Shown here piece after piece: positions 20,656 to 31,788 of a stretch of 64,000 nucleotides of DNA. The stretch lies in NCBI GenBank assembly GCA_043228905.1, contig JBHGNT010000001.1, positions 23,250,001 through 23,314,000 on the forward strand, read 5' to 3'. The translations under genes and the position numbers were made by a program. The notes under the pieces are model-generated. The model searched no databases, was not told where the DNA came from, and saw nothing but the letters and a program-made list of their open reading frames with translations. The DNA comes from Azolla caroliniana (Eukaryota > Polypodiophyta). The stretch's first letter is position 1, and each line of letters begins with the position of its first letter.

Positions 20656-20926
20656 GTCGTTGCCTCTGTTGTAACCGCCGCTTGTGGCGAAGATCGTGAG
20701 CACGGGGTCGTTGCCTCCGTGAACTCACTACTGTACATACTAACCTAGTGATAGTTTGCAGCCTGTGGGCTGCCGTGGTTTTTTCCCTAGTTTGGGGTTT
20801 TCCACGTTAAACATTCTGCGTACTCTCCTCTTCCATTGTGTCGTTCTTTATTTCCCGTTCTCTGTGTATGATTCTAAGCTCGGTTGTGGCCGAGCGTTGC
20901 GTATAAGGAGCATTGAGTTTCCGTCA
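20225..20926 (+). repeat. Solo LTR of copia D (in C gag)
   Basis: 702 bp, TGTTGGGAGACAGG to TTTCCGTCA, flanked by AGGCT (20220-20224) and AGGCC (20927-20931). Contains about three copies of the 54-bp U3 repeat (20270-20430), TATAAATATG near 20521 and (GA)n at 20614-20650. Confidence 0.9.
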
Positions 20927-22063
20927 AGGCCTTCTAGCATCGTCGGCCAGAACTCGGCTTTGTTCGTCTTCGGGGCCTCGCCACCTCCGACCCGAATACC
21001 AGCTGACGCCGAGTAGTGGACGGTCTCCGCGTGACGAGCCGCCGCCTCTTCCATCAGCCTTTTCAGACCCCCTCGCCCGACGTTCAGGTCCAGGGGCCTT
21101 CGGGTATCGCTGGCGTGCACCCGACCGTTCCATAGGTACACCACGTTGCTTCCAATCGCCTCGGTGAAGTCCCCGCAGTCCTTCCGGATGTGACCAACCG
21201 CATCACACCACATGCACCTGTTCCCAGCCAGAGGTCGTCTGTCACGGCCCTGTTCACTACCGTCCCTCCGTGCCTGGGCGATCTGGAGATCCTTTACCAT
21301 CCGCGTCAAATCCTCTAGAGCTACTCCCCCAGACGAGCCCTTGACCATGCCGGTCGAAGCCGATCCGGTCTCGAGCCAATCTCGGGTCTCTTCCCTTCGC
21401 GTTGGTGGTGTTGGCTCGAGCTTCTTTGCTGCGACAGAGCCCGCCCCTGTCGATCCTTTGTCAACCCATTCCCGCCGTTTGTCGAAACGGCCACAGACCC
21501 TTTTCACCACGGCCCAGTCGGCCGTCAGCCCGTCATCAGTCTCCAATAGGAGGCCTACCTGCTCCTGATCCCGCTTGTCAACTGACTTAACAAACAATAG
21601 GACACGGCTTGTATCCAGAACGGTCCGGTCAAGCACCAAGAGGCGCGCGAAGCGTTCCTCAAACTCCCGGAGGAGCACCGACGCGTTCCTTCCTTTGTCG
21701 GGGTCTCCACCCACTCCATGAAGTCCCGCTTCGAAAGTCGTCTTCAAGCCCGTATTTTTCGAGGAGCCGACCTTCGAACTCCTCCTAGGTCTGGCTCTCG
21801 GCCCGTACCTCGAGTACCTCCGTATGGATGCCCGACATTGCCACTCGAGGGAATCTGGCTAGACACCTCTCTTCCGGAATGTCCCTCATTACCATCTCAG
21901 CCCAGTAGGATGCCAAGTAGCTCGTGGCATCCTTCCCACTAAACCGGCCGATCGTACCGACAACCACCTCGATAGCCCTATCAAGGGCGCCGGTGCCTTT
22001 GTGCGCACTCACTATACGGTACACAGCCGAAGCCATGGCTTCTACGAGGTCTGACCCCCTCAT
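20927..22063 (-). pseudogene. gag: Element C gag
   Basis: Begins MRGSDLVEAMASAVYRIV at 22063, 21 bases after the PBS. The capsid-like segment (IGRFSGKDATSYLASYWAEM, then IHTEVLEVRAES) parallels that of B, E and B2. After a frameshift near 21785 it continues (LLVLDRTVLDTSRVLLFVKSVD) to a zinc knuckle CMWCDAVGHIRKDC (CX2CX4HX4C) near 21175-21215 and a C-terminal part cut by a D solo LTR at 20926. It is the only gag in this family copy set with a zinc knuckle. Broken, but the best model of the helper Gag. Confidence 0.8.
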
Positions 22064-22084
22064 CTTCTACTCCTCTATCGCCTG

Positions 22085-22102
22085 TTCATGTCGGGTTCAC
22101 CA
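22085..22102 (-). promoter_or_regulatory. PBS, tRNA-Trp type (C)
   Basis: Minus strand TGGTGAACCCGACATGAA, one mismatch to the tRNA-Trp complement, four bases from the LTR. Confidence 0.85.
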
Positions 22103-22106
22103 AATA

Positions 22107-22760
22107 TGTCACGTTGCTACGCGCGTGCGTGGAGAACAAGGCGGGACCACTGGGGTCTTGGACCGAGGAATAGGTGAGGAAGAGAAAGGAGAGAGAGAGA
22201 GACATGCTCACACACGGATAGACAAAGAAGCGCGCGGGAACGCATCCCAACAACACAAGAGACACAAGTTGGGCAGGAGATAGAGTATAAGAATGCGTAT
22301 ATAAATATATGTATGTAGATGACTCGAACGGTTACAACCGATCAGGTTGGCGAGACGGGTGCCGACGCCTGATCACCCACACACACAAGGGAACAAGATG
22401 GAGATTCTGCCGAAAGCACACGGGCGTTCCACGGAGCAGAATCAACCTCTCGAGAACCTGCGCAAAGAAAGCTATGGAGAACGACAGAGGAGAAGAGCTC
22501 GGTCCCAGTCCGACAGCACTTCGTCCCCTCTAGCGCGCGATCCCCATCTCTCCCCGTCTCCCTCTCTTTTATAGCTCAAGGAGGGAGGCCGTTTCACCCG
22601 TTTACATCACATTAATTCTCTGTCCTTTCAGACAGAGATACTCCTCGACTCCCCCTATAGAATATTGCTACCTAGGATTTGACTTTTGTGCCTACCTATC
22701 TACTATACAACAAGGGGCGTGCCCAAGTGTAAGCGCCTGGGGACGGTTTTCTTCATGACA
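22107..22760 (-). repeat. Element C 5' LTR
   Basis: 654 bp, TGTCATGAAGAAAACC to AACGTGACA on the minus strand. Pair of 10374-11061; TATA box near 22565. Confidence 0.85.
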
Positions 22761-22764
22761 GCGT

Positions 22765-24134
22765 CCTGGCCCGCATGGCCTCCTTCATTCTCGGAATGCC
22801 TCGGCTGGTCGGTGCCTTTGCCGTTGCCGCCACCTTCCATTATCCTTGGTCTCACATTGCCACGTCGGCCAAACAGTCGGGGTCTCTGGGCAGGTGTGAA
22901 GGATCCTTCTCGGGCCTCCGTTTTGTTGGGTCACCGATTCGTGTACCAAGCGCATCCGATCTTTGTCTTGCCGACCCTGCCGGTCGGGCCCGTATCCGGT
23001 TCGTGGCCACCTCGCCAGCCTCATACCTCCTTTCGCTCTGCTTTCCGTCGTCCGATCACGTTCACCTGCCACCACCGATCTTTCCTATAGGACTCACGCG
23101 GGATCTCGTTGCCGGCTGCCAGAGTGTCTAGAACTGGTGTGTGTAAGGTCGTTGCAACATCACTTGCCGTTTCTCCTTGACCTCCGCGTCAGCCTCTTCG
23201 GCTGGTCACGTTCACCTGCCGCCACCGATCTCTCCTATAGGATTCATGCCGGCATGCGGGCCGACAACCGGATCGATGTGAGGATCAGCGTGGACTACCC
23301 TTCCACAATTCTTTGCCTTCGTCCCCTCGCCGCCACCGATCGTCACTCTAGGTCTCACGCCGGCTCTCGAGCCGACCGTCGGGGTCTCTAGAACCGGTGT
23401 GAAGGATCCTCCTTGGGCCTCCGTTAAGTCTCTGACCCTTATCCCGGGTTGTCTTTGTCCGCAAGTCGAGAGGGTGGCTCGCTCCACACCCTCCCCCGTG
23501 GTATCGACGTACCGTGCTCCCGGCCTCTTCGTAGGCTTGTTCTCTCCGCTCTTCCGGATCAGTTATCCGGAAGTTCGTTCCGCCCCGTTCTCGTCCGGGT
23601 CTGCCCGTCATTCTCTGGATTGCTGGGTCCCGTTCTCCTGCCGCCACCGATCTCTCCTATAGGACTCACGCTAGCACTCGGGCCGATATCTGGATCGGTG
23701 TGAGGATCTCCGTAGGACCGGTCTTCGTTCTCCACTTCATCCCTTGTACTTCTCCCGAACTCGTCGTCGCTCTCCTCGCTGTACTCCCGCCTCCATCTTC
23801 CATCTCTTTCGGTCTCACGTTGCCACGTCGGCCGAACTGCCGAAGTCTCCGGACAAGATGTGGGGTAACCGATTTCGTAACATCTTTCGGCAACTCGTTC
23901 GGGGCCACCGACCCTTTTAGTGGTGTTGGTGGAAAGCATCCGCTCTGTGATCAACCAAGCCCCACCTGTGCTTGATTCTCTAATGTCTAGAGTTTCGGCT
24001 CTGATGCCGATCTTGCCGGACTCGTTCCAAACCCTTGATCACCTTCCTTTCGATTCTCAACCTTCGCCCGAACGGTCTTTCTCCCCATGTAAAAGAGGGC
24101 GGCTTGTTCCGCACCCTCTCCCGTATCGGCACCT
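22765..24134 (-). repeat. Element E module array
   Basis: Minus-strand counterpart of the module array of element B, with modules centred near 22860, 22990, 23100, 23240, 23390, 23660, 23830 and 24080. Short open frames on both strands reflect the GC-rich repeats and were not called as genes. Confidence 0.65.
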
Positions 24135-25556
24135 TCATGCTGATTTTGGCCCCGATTGAACAATCCACGACCGGATCGCGCTCCAACCGAATCGGAGTGC
24201 CACGCGGTTCGGTCCCCAGTCGGGTCGTTCCTTGGTCTCTTCGTCAACATTTTCGTGGGCCGTTTCCCACCCATCTTCGCTGGCATCGTGCCAGGAATCC
24301 TCGATACAATCATCCATCTCTTTGGTCTCACATGGGCGCAAGGGCCCGAATGCCGAGTTCTCCGGAATCGGTCCCGAGGGCTCTTGTTCGTTCCTTCCCT
24401 GTATTGTCTTGCCGGTGATTCTCGGTCTCACGCCACCGCCTTCCTCCTCTTGGGACTCATGTGGGCACTCAGGCCTGACTGCCATGGTCTCGGGAGCAAG
24501 TGTTGGAAGACGCAAAGAATTGCCCGTCCGTTTTTCGCCCTTGTCCGTAGCCACTCGCTCCTCGTGGTCGGTGGTTGACCCCTTACCGATCGCACAAGCC
24601 CTACCTAGGCTTGCTTCTCCAATGTCCGAAGTTTCGGACTGACGTGCCCGAAACCGCCAGTCCCAATGTTCCGATTCTGCGATCGGTATCTCGGCCTTGT
24701 CCTTGGCCGTTCTATTTCCGCAAGCCGAGAGGGCGTTTTGTTCCGCACCCTCTCCCGTGGTACCGTCATATCGATCTTCTACCATCTCACGAGGTAAGCT
24801 CCTCTACTTGGCGTCGACTCGCAGCCTCGGTTTTTCCTTTTCCTTGAGCATTGCCTCGAGAGCTGCGCATGCCTCTGCAATCTTGGCCCCGAAGCCGAGC
24901 CTTGCCGATTCTCTTTGCCGTTCGACCTCTTCCCGCTGTGATGGCATGCCGTAGCGCACCTTCGCCTTAGCCTTCTCGGCTCGCTTGTCATCTAGTTGTT
25001 GGCATAACCTTCCGACCTTCGACCAGTCCTCCGTGAGGCCATTCGCTCCGTCCTCGTCTTCGAGCTCAATCCCGATGGCCTCCCGTTCCACTCCGTCGAT
25101 TGACTTAACGAACAACAGAACTTTCTCCACCCCCACCAAACCTTGTTCCCGCTCCGGGAGCCGAGCAAGCCGTTGCTCAAACTCTCAGAATGCCTTCGTT
25201 GCGCCCCGGTGGGTCTTTGCCGATGCTACCCACTGGTCGGAGCCGGGTCGTCCACGGCTCTTCCGCCACCTCCCATATGCCTGCAGGAGCTCCTCTTCGA
25301 AGGCCTCCCACGAACTATGAGCTTCTCGGAGCTCCTTCACTTCCGCGTGCATACGGACGACGACGACCCGACAAAAGAACTCCAGCCTTAACGCCTCGGC
25401 TACGTCTCGGTTCTCCATTTCCTCGTTGAAACGACCAACTCTTTCGACCACTCGCTCAACCGCTTGCTACGCCGTCTCTCATTTTGCTATTGCTCGTCCA
25501 AACTCCCTCACCGCTTCAACAAAAAGTTGCGTGAAGTCGTCTTCTTCCAGCTACAT
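24135..25556 (-). pseudogene. gag: Element E gag-like region, broken
   Basis: Starts with an ATG at 25556 followed immediately by a stop where B has MES. Segments RVGRFNEEMENRDVAEALRLEFF and VKELREAHSSWEAFEEELLQAYG (25240-25440) match B and B2. A second segment at 24804-25139 (VLLFVKSIDGVEREAIGIE) matches C. The acidic repeat tail at 24135-24785 matches B (APETMAVRPECPHESQ). Several stops and frameshifts; no zinc knuckle. Confidence 0.65.
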
Positions 25557-25562
25557 TCTCCC

Positions 25563-25580
25563 TTCACATCGGGTTCACCA
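25563..25580 (-). promoter_or_regulatory. PBS, tRNA-Trp type (E)
   Basis: Minus strand TGGTGAACCCGATGTGAA, one mismatch to the tRNA-Trp complement. Confidence 0.85.
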
Positions 25581-25584
25581 AATA

Positions 25585-25678
25585 GGTCACGTTATTACGC
25601 GCGCGCGTGTAAAAGGGGCCGGACCACGGGGGTCTCGGACGAGGGAGAAGAGGCATGCCAAGAAAACCGACACCGAAC

Positions 25679-25724
<46 letters not shown>

Positions 25725-26377
25725 GGAGAGCGTGCGCACAACACCGACTCTTACGCATAGGAAGCAAAAGGGGTGGAAACACCCAACACTACTAGAGACG
25801 CGGATTTGCACAACCAAACATACATACATACATACATATATATATATATTACAATGGAAGAGATACAACCCCGGCTTCGAGCTGGACCAAGGTAGGTTAC
25901 AACAGCAGTTTGTTGCCAAGCCACCGATTGGGGAGCTCTCGGGCTCGTTGCACCGAGCGGGGTCTTGCACAAGAGACCGAGCAAAAGCAAACCCTAAACA
26001 GACACGAACCCTCAACTCTCACGACGAGGAAGAAGAAGGAGAAGAAGAAGAAGAAGAAGAATAAAACAACCAAGACAAAAACCCTAGAACGAAGCAAGAA
26101 TAAGTGAAGAGGAAGAACACTACCAAACCCTAGACCTAAGTGGTATACCCACCTAACTCAAAATGGGCAACCCTTCACAAAGGCCTCTCCCTTCCTTTTG
26201 CAGAACAAGGAGAGGGATGCGTAACAATGTGGGATAAATCCCTTATTACATGGGATCCTTTGTCCCGAATTAACTCCTATTATTCACACGTTTTACAAGG
26301 GTAAGTGCACATGGTGCACTCCGCCGATTCTTCCGATATTCCCCGGTTTCTCACTATGGCCCGGAATCTTTACGATA
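25585..26377 (-). repeat. Element E 5' LTR
   Basis: 793 bp, minus orientation. Both terminal dinucleotides are mutated (TATCGTAAAG start, GACC end). (GA)n at 25681-25719. Pair of 8236-9032. Confidence 0.8.
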
Positions 26378-27185
26378 ACAGGTGTGTGTTAATTACATGA
26401 TGATGGATGGATAATCCATAGATCATTAACGTTAATGGGTGGATTATATGGATGATTATATAGTTGATTAAAAGGATGATAATATAATTATATGGATAAC
26501 ATCATCATCATTTATTAATCGATACGAAGGAGAGAGATAAGAGAAGAAATCAATGTTTTGAGGGATCATGAGTATGAGATGGATGGGAGGAATAAGGATA
26601 TGATGAGTGAATAGATCATCATTATTGGGATGACCATCATCACTATTTGGTTAGTACAATGATTCTCAAGAGGAATATTGGGATGATGAGTGAAGAGATC
26701 ATCATTATTTGGATGATCATCATGATCTTTTGGTTAGTACAAACTACAGTGATTCTCAAGGAAGTCACCTACTATCCCCACCGACTTCCAAAAAGGGGAT
26801 GTTTATCTCTAAAATCTAAACTAGAAAAATTTCATAACTAAACAAGGAGAATTTCCTAGTTTGGAAGCATTCAAGAAAGTAACCTTAGAGAGGTGGTCAC
26901 CGACTAGTACTCACTGACTTCTTAAAAGGGAAGGTATTGCTCCTAATGTCTAATCTAGAAATTCCTATAGATAAAAAAGGGATAAATGCCTAAATTGGAC
27001 ATATCTAGGGGGGATTTTTTTTTACTCACCAACTTAAGAAAATTGGGTATATAAGTATTCCCACTCTCTCATTATCTATCACTCTTCATTTCCTCATCTA
27101 AATCCTAAAGTCTTTTATAATACACTTTAGTACTGTAGACTTTAGTATACTTATTTCTTTCCTCTCTAAACTCTCCTTATTTTTC
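26378..27185 (+). other. Element H leader, second part
   Basis: AT-rich leader continuing from 8235, rich in GATGAT/ATCATC stretches (26400-26720). No protein or RNA gene recognised. Ends at the gag ATG 27186. Confidence 0.55.
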
Positions 27186-28240
27186 ATGGCTTCCTCCTCT
27201 CGTAATTCCGCACATCACACATCTCCCAATCATCGTAGTTTTTCGACACATCCCACATCTCCCACCCATTAAGGTCATCTAATTTCTCCTATGCGAGATG
27301 AGGACGACTGACCAATATCTCCGGTTCGTGATGAGGATATTAACGACGATATCGAATTTTTCACGAGGGATGATTTCCACAAAACGCAAGATGATATTGT
27401 CAAGTCAATGACAATGGTCACAACTGCATTCTCCTCCAATCTTGAAGGGCTTCTTGATGCCAATAGACATCAGTTTGAAAACCTTCAACAACAAATGTTG
27501 GAGTTAAAGGCACATGCTTCCACATCAAGCAATACAAAGAAACCTTCATTTACTCCTCAACAGTTCTCGGGAAGGGATAAGAAACGGAACCACGAGTTTG
27601 TGAGCAGTTGGATAAACCGATGGAATGCTCACTTTCACCTCGAGAATATTCAGAATGACTCTGAAAAGATCGATATGGCGGTTCGTGAGATGATTGTGCT
27701 GCAAACTCATGGTGGGAGCAGTTGGATAGAAAACTAGGAACATGGGAGGCATTTGAAAAGACTCTCAAGATGGAATTTGTCCCTCCCAAGACGACTTCTC
27801 AAGTGATACAAGATATGTGTCACTTTTCAAATAAGGGCAGGACTATTGACCAATTCAATCAGTATTTCCGTGACTTGATAACAAAGCATGGACTTTTGTT
27901 GGCATCTAATGAGGAAATACTGATAGGATTATATATTAATAGTTTTCATAATAAAGATTTTCATTATGAGATCCACACTCATCAACCCAAGACCTTGGGA
28001 GAAGCGATAGAACGTGCCCGCATTCTGTTTGACACAAAAGCTCGTTACCAACCAAAAGAGTCGGAAGGAGAAAGCGGTAAACATAGATACCAGCCTTCTT
28101 TGATAGGTGAAGGCGACAATGTGAAAAGGCAGGTAATAATTTGCAACTTTTGTAAGAAGCCTGGGCATAAAGCCAACGAGTGTAGGCGGAGAAAGGAGAG
28201 CAGTAACTCCAACAATCCGCAAAGAAAGCCATCAACTTCC
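27186..28240 (+). pseudogene. gag: Element H gag, broken
   Basis: Opens MASSSRNSAHHTSPNHRSF, with stops at about 27270 and 27308. The capsid region (PSFTPQQFSGRDKKRNHEF, then WEQLDRKLGTWEAFEKTLK) changes frame near 27715. FNQYFRDLITKHGLL and GLYINSFHNKDF follow, then one zinc knuckle CNFCKKPGHKANEC near 28141-28182. This is a normal plant chromovirus Gag layout. Confidence 0.85.
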
Positions 28241-29704
28241 AATAATCCAAGTATGTTCTTGATTTATTTGAATTCTGTTAGTTCTATTGCATTACAAAAA
28301 AATATTCTTGGACCACACGATTTACTTAAAACTTATGGAACTATCCACAATCAAAGTGTAACTATACTATTTGACTATGATGGCACTCATAATTTTCTAG
28401 ACTCTAATATGGTGCAGATATTACGAATAAAAACAACCAAAAGTGACTACGACTACAAAGTCCTTACTGCGGGAGGCCATGTCCAAAGACATTCATTAAT
28501 TGCACATGGTGTACCCCTAATAATAAATAACTACATTGAAAAGTTGACTTTTCATGTAATGCGTTTACGAACAATAGATGTAGTTCTTGGTTACATATGG
28601 TTTTATAATAGACATAGTATTTATATCGATTGGCCGAATCATACTATTTCTTTTGAAGGAAATAACAACCAACAAGTTTTTATTCATGGGATTGTGATAA
28701 ACAATTTAATGTCTGTTAATCATCTTTATGCTTATGATCAAAACGTCGATGCACAATTTTATGCATGTATATTAGAGCCCAATGATCCTCTGTATCAATT
28801 TGTAGATAAGAGTTCATTGGATGATTTTGAGAAAGATGCTCTATGTGACATCTTGTCGAATTTTAAGGAGATATTCCCGAATAAGTTACCTGAAGGACTA
28901 CCTCCTTCTCGGTCTATAGATTATAAGATAAACTTGGTTCCAGGCGCTAAACCTGTGAGCATACCCCCATATCGGTTGAGTCGAACCGAAGAGGATGAAA
29001 TTGCCTGACAAATCAAGGAATACTTGAGGATGGGACACATCCGGTACAGTAAATCGCCATGGGGAGCTCCCATCATCTTAGCCAAGAAGAAGGATGGAAC
29101 TTGGCGAATGTGTGTGAATTACAAAGGTTTGAATAAACTCACCATTCGCAATTCCTACCCTTTGCCTTGTTCTGATGACTTGATAGATAGACTCCAAAGT
29201 GCAATATATTTTACTAAGATAGACTTTCGCAATGACTATCATCATATCAGGGTTTCGGAAGAAGATGTTTCCAAAACAACTTTCCGAACTCGTTATGGTG
29301 ATTATGAGTTTCGGTTTCTACCATTTGGGTTGACTGATGCTCCAGCCACATTCCAGCAATTGATGAATGATATATTCAGAGATCAGCTTGGTGATTTCGT
29401 GGCCGTGTTCCTTGATGATATCATGGTATATAGTAATACATTTGAGGATCATATGCGTCATGTCCGAATAGTTTTGGACAAGCTTCGTGAATACAAGCTA
29501 TTTGCCAAACTATCTAAATGTTATTTCTTTCAAAAGGAGATTACGTATCTTGGACACCACATATCTAGGTCAGGTGTGTCTATTGATAAATCTAAGATAG
29601 AAGTAGTATTAAATTGGCCACGACCTTCAAATGTTAAGGAGCTACGATCTTTCTTAGGATTTGTTGGATTCCTAAGAAGATCTCTTCAAAACTATTCATC
29701 CTAG
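28241..29704 (+). pseudogene. pol: Element H protease and reverse transcriptase, broken
   Basis: Protease-like segment VTILFDYDGTHNFLDSNMV near 28360-28410: the active site that should read D-S-G reads D-Y-D-G. RT from IPPYRLSRTEEDEIA (stop at 29007) to KSPWGAPIILAKKKDGTWR near 29050, DYHHIRVSEEDVSKTTF, FGLTDAPATFQQ and catalytic FLDDIMVYS near 29410-29436. The frame ends at a stop at 29702. Stops look like single-base decay of an otherwise continuous frame. Confidence 0.85.
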
Positions 29705-30152
29705 ACTGCACCATTTATGGACCTATTGAAGGGTATTACAAGAAAGTCCACTTTAATTGTGAATGCACCTACTTTAGCTATACCTGATCCTAATTAAACA
29801 TTCGAAGTTGAGACGGATGCAAGTGATTATGCTATTGGGGCTGCATTATTTCAAATTGGGAGACTAATTGCTTTTGAAAGCAAAAAATTGGATTCGACCC
29901 AAAGAAATTACTCGGTTCAAGAAAAAGAATTATTTGCTATTATTTACGCCTTAAAGAAATGGTGACATTATTTATATGGTAGTAAATTTACTATTTTAAC
30001 GGATCACAAATCCTTGCAATACTTCCTCTCTCAAAAGAATTTTGAGGGTCAAAAGGCATGATGGGCGGAGTTGATGCAAGACTTTGATTTCGAAATTAGA
30101 TATCGAAAAGGGGCTTTGAATTCTGTTGCAAATGCCCTGAGTCATATTCCAT
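29705..30152 (+). pseudogene. Element H RNase H, broken
   Basis: ETDASDYAIGAALFQ near 29810 (first catalytic Asp), ILTDHKSLQYFLSQK near 29995 and RYRKGALNSVANALS near 30100. Stops at about 29797, 29965, 30061 and 30152, all in one frame. Confidence 0.85.
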
Positions 30153-30172
30153 AAATTAATACCCTAAATTTC

Positions 30173-31332
30173 GTGGAATTTAACAACGACTTATATGATT
30201 TGATCCGGGGTAAACAAAAATACCTTGATGACAGAACATTTTCGAAGTTCTGGAAGAGAACTGAAATAGGTATTGACGTCGATCATGGAACCACATCTAC
30301 CCCGAAGAACCTTTACTATGTTGCAAATGGGTTATTGTACCGCAATAGTAAGGTTTTCATACCACATAAAGGACATCAAGAATAAAGTTCTGTATGAATG
30401 TCATGATGCCCGTTCTGCTGGACATCCAGGTGTGCAAAGAACATTAGCTTTGATTAAAGCTAGGTTTTTCTAGCCAAAAATGAAACCTGAGGTAGAGTCC
30501 TATGTCATTCATTGTCCACAATGTCAGGTCATTAAGGCCGAGTGACAGAAAAAAGTTGGCTTATTGCAACCTCTTGATATTCCAACTAAAAAGTGCCAAA
30601 GTATATCCATGGATTTCATAGTTGGATTACCTCGTTCCGTTGAGGGAAATAATGCCATTTGGGTGGTTGTTGATCGGCTTACCAATATGGCAAGATTCGT
30701 TCCAACAAAATCCACAATTACCGCAAAGAAATTGGCAATTAAGTTTATTAAACATCTTTATAGCTTATATGGTCTACCGATGGAGATTGTAAGTGATCGA
30801 GACTCCAAGTTTACAAGTACATTTTGGTCAGAAGTTATAATGCAAAAACTGCAAACAACCTTCAGTCTCAGTTCTTCTGATCATCCTCAGTCACATGGGC
30901 AGACTGAGAGAGTGAATCAGATATTAGAGGATATCTTTAGAGCAAATGTAGCGCAAAAACCCTCATTGTGGGAGACTTACCTTCCTATGGTGGAATTTGC
31001 CTAAAACAGCGCTAAGCATACATCAACAAAATACAGTCCATTCATGTTGATGTATGATTATACGCCACGTCCTCTTATTGATGTTTCGTTTGATTCACAT
31101 ACTTTGGATAGTACAAAGGATTTTCTGTTTGATATGCTTGAAGCACGTAAATTGGCAGAAGAAAACCTTAAGATGGCATGGGACAGAAATGTCTTTTATG
31201 TGAATCCTGATAGAAAACCGAGGGAATTTCACGTAGGACAACACATTTATCTACTAGTTCCTAAGGACTCAGGAACATTGAGAATAAGACCGTATGCAAA
31301 ATTAGCCCCAAGGTATTGTGGACCATATAAAG
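30173..31332 (+). pseudogene. int: Element H integrase, broken
   Basis: HHCC domain (ECHDARSAGHPG and HCPQCQV, 30400-30530), then the catalytic core: MDFIVGLPRS (first Asp, 30610), VSDRDSKFTSTFW (second Asp, 30795) and HPQSHGQTERVNQIL (Glu, 30890). The GPY/F-type end begins LAPRYCGPYKVL at 31305 and is interrupted by copia I after TAAAG (31328-31332). In-frame stops at about 30472, 30544 and 31002. Confidence 0.85.
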
Positions 31333-31788
31333 TGTTAAGGATTAGGTAATTAATTAAGGAATAATTATTACCTAGTTATGTGATTAAGTTAAGCAATTAC
31401 GTAGGGGAAGATTAAGTGATGTGTGTGTATGTGTGCGTGAGAGGAAGAGAGAGAGAAGTACACTTATGAACACAAAAACAAGATGGGGGATGATAAAGTA
31501 TATTAAAAGGTAAATATAATCAACTATCATCAAATACAAAAATACCTTCAATGAGGTATATATAGGTTTCATGTGCAAGGGTGCACATGTGCTAGGAGAA
31601 TATAGGTACAACGTGTAAGTCCTATATTAAATGAGCATGGAGTGGTGGATCTACAATGTATCCCACTCAAATACAAAATCCTATTTAAGGCTTTATGGTC
31701 AACACACTAACTAGATTCTATCTAGGTAACTACTAAGTTACATGTGTTGACTAACTAACTAAACTAAGTTGAGCTTGATCTCTCAACA
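31333..31788 (-). repeat. Copia I 3' LTR
   Basis: 456 bp, TGTTGAGAGATCAAGC to CCTTAACA on the minus strand, preceded by the purine tract GTAGGGGGAG (31789-31798). Confidence 0.9.

Larger units (their letters stand above)
10374..22760 (-). mobile_element. Element C: pol-bearing tRNA-Trp family gypsy, RT deleted
   Basis: Minus-strand gypsy, 5' LTR 22107-22760 and 3' LTR 10374-11061, flanked by the 4-bp duplication GCGT (10370-10373 and 22761-22764). Order: PBS, gag with zinc knuckle, protease, the segment N-terminal to RT, then directly integrase. The RT and RNase H core is missing. Contains element B in the integrase (11937-17991) and a D solo LTR in gag (20225-20926). It is the only member of the tRNA-Trp family here with pol, and so the likely model of the helper for B and E. 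Confidence 0.85.
8236..26377 (-). mobile_element. Element E: non-autonomous tRNA-Trp family element with nested insertions
   Basis: Minus-strand element: 5' LTR 25585-26377, PBS 25563-25580, degenerate gag 24135-25556, then a repeat-module region down to the polypurine tract at about 9033-9045 and the 3' LTR 8236-9032. No protease, RT or integrase is present in about 4.5 kb of own internal sequence, so it depended on a helper. Interrupted by a D solo LTR (9392-10024) and by element C (10374-22760). No clear TSD could be read at its ends. Confidence 0.85.
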
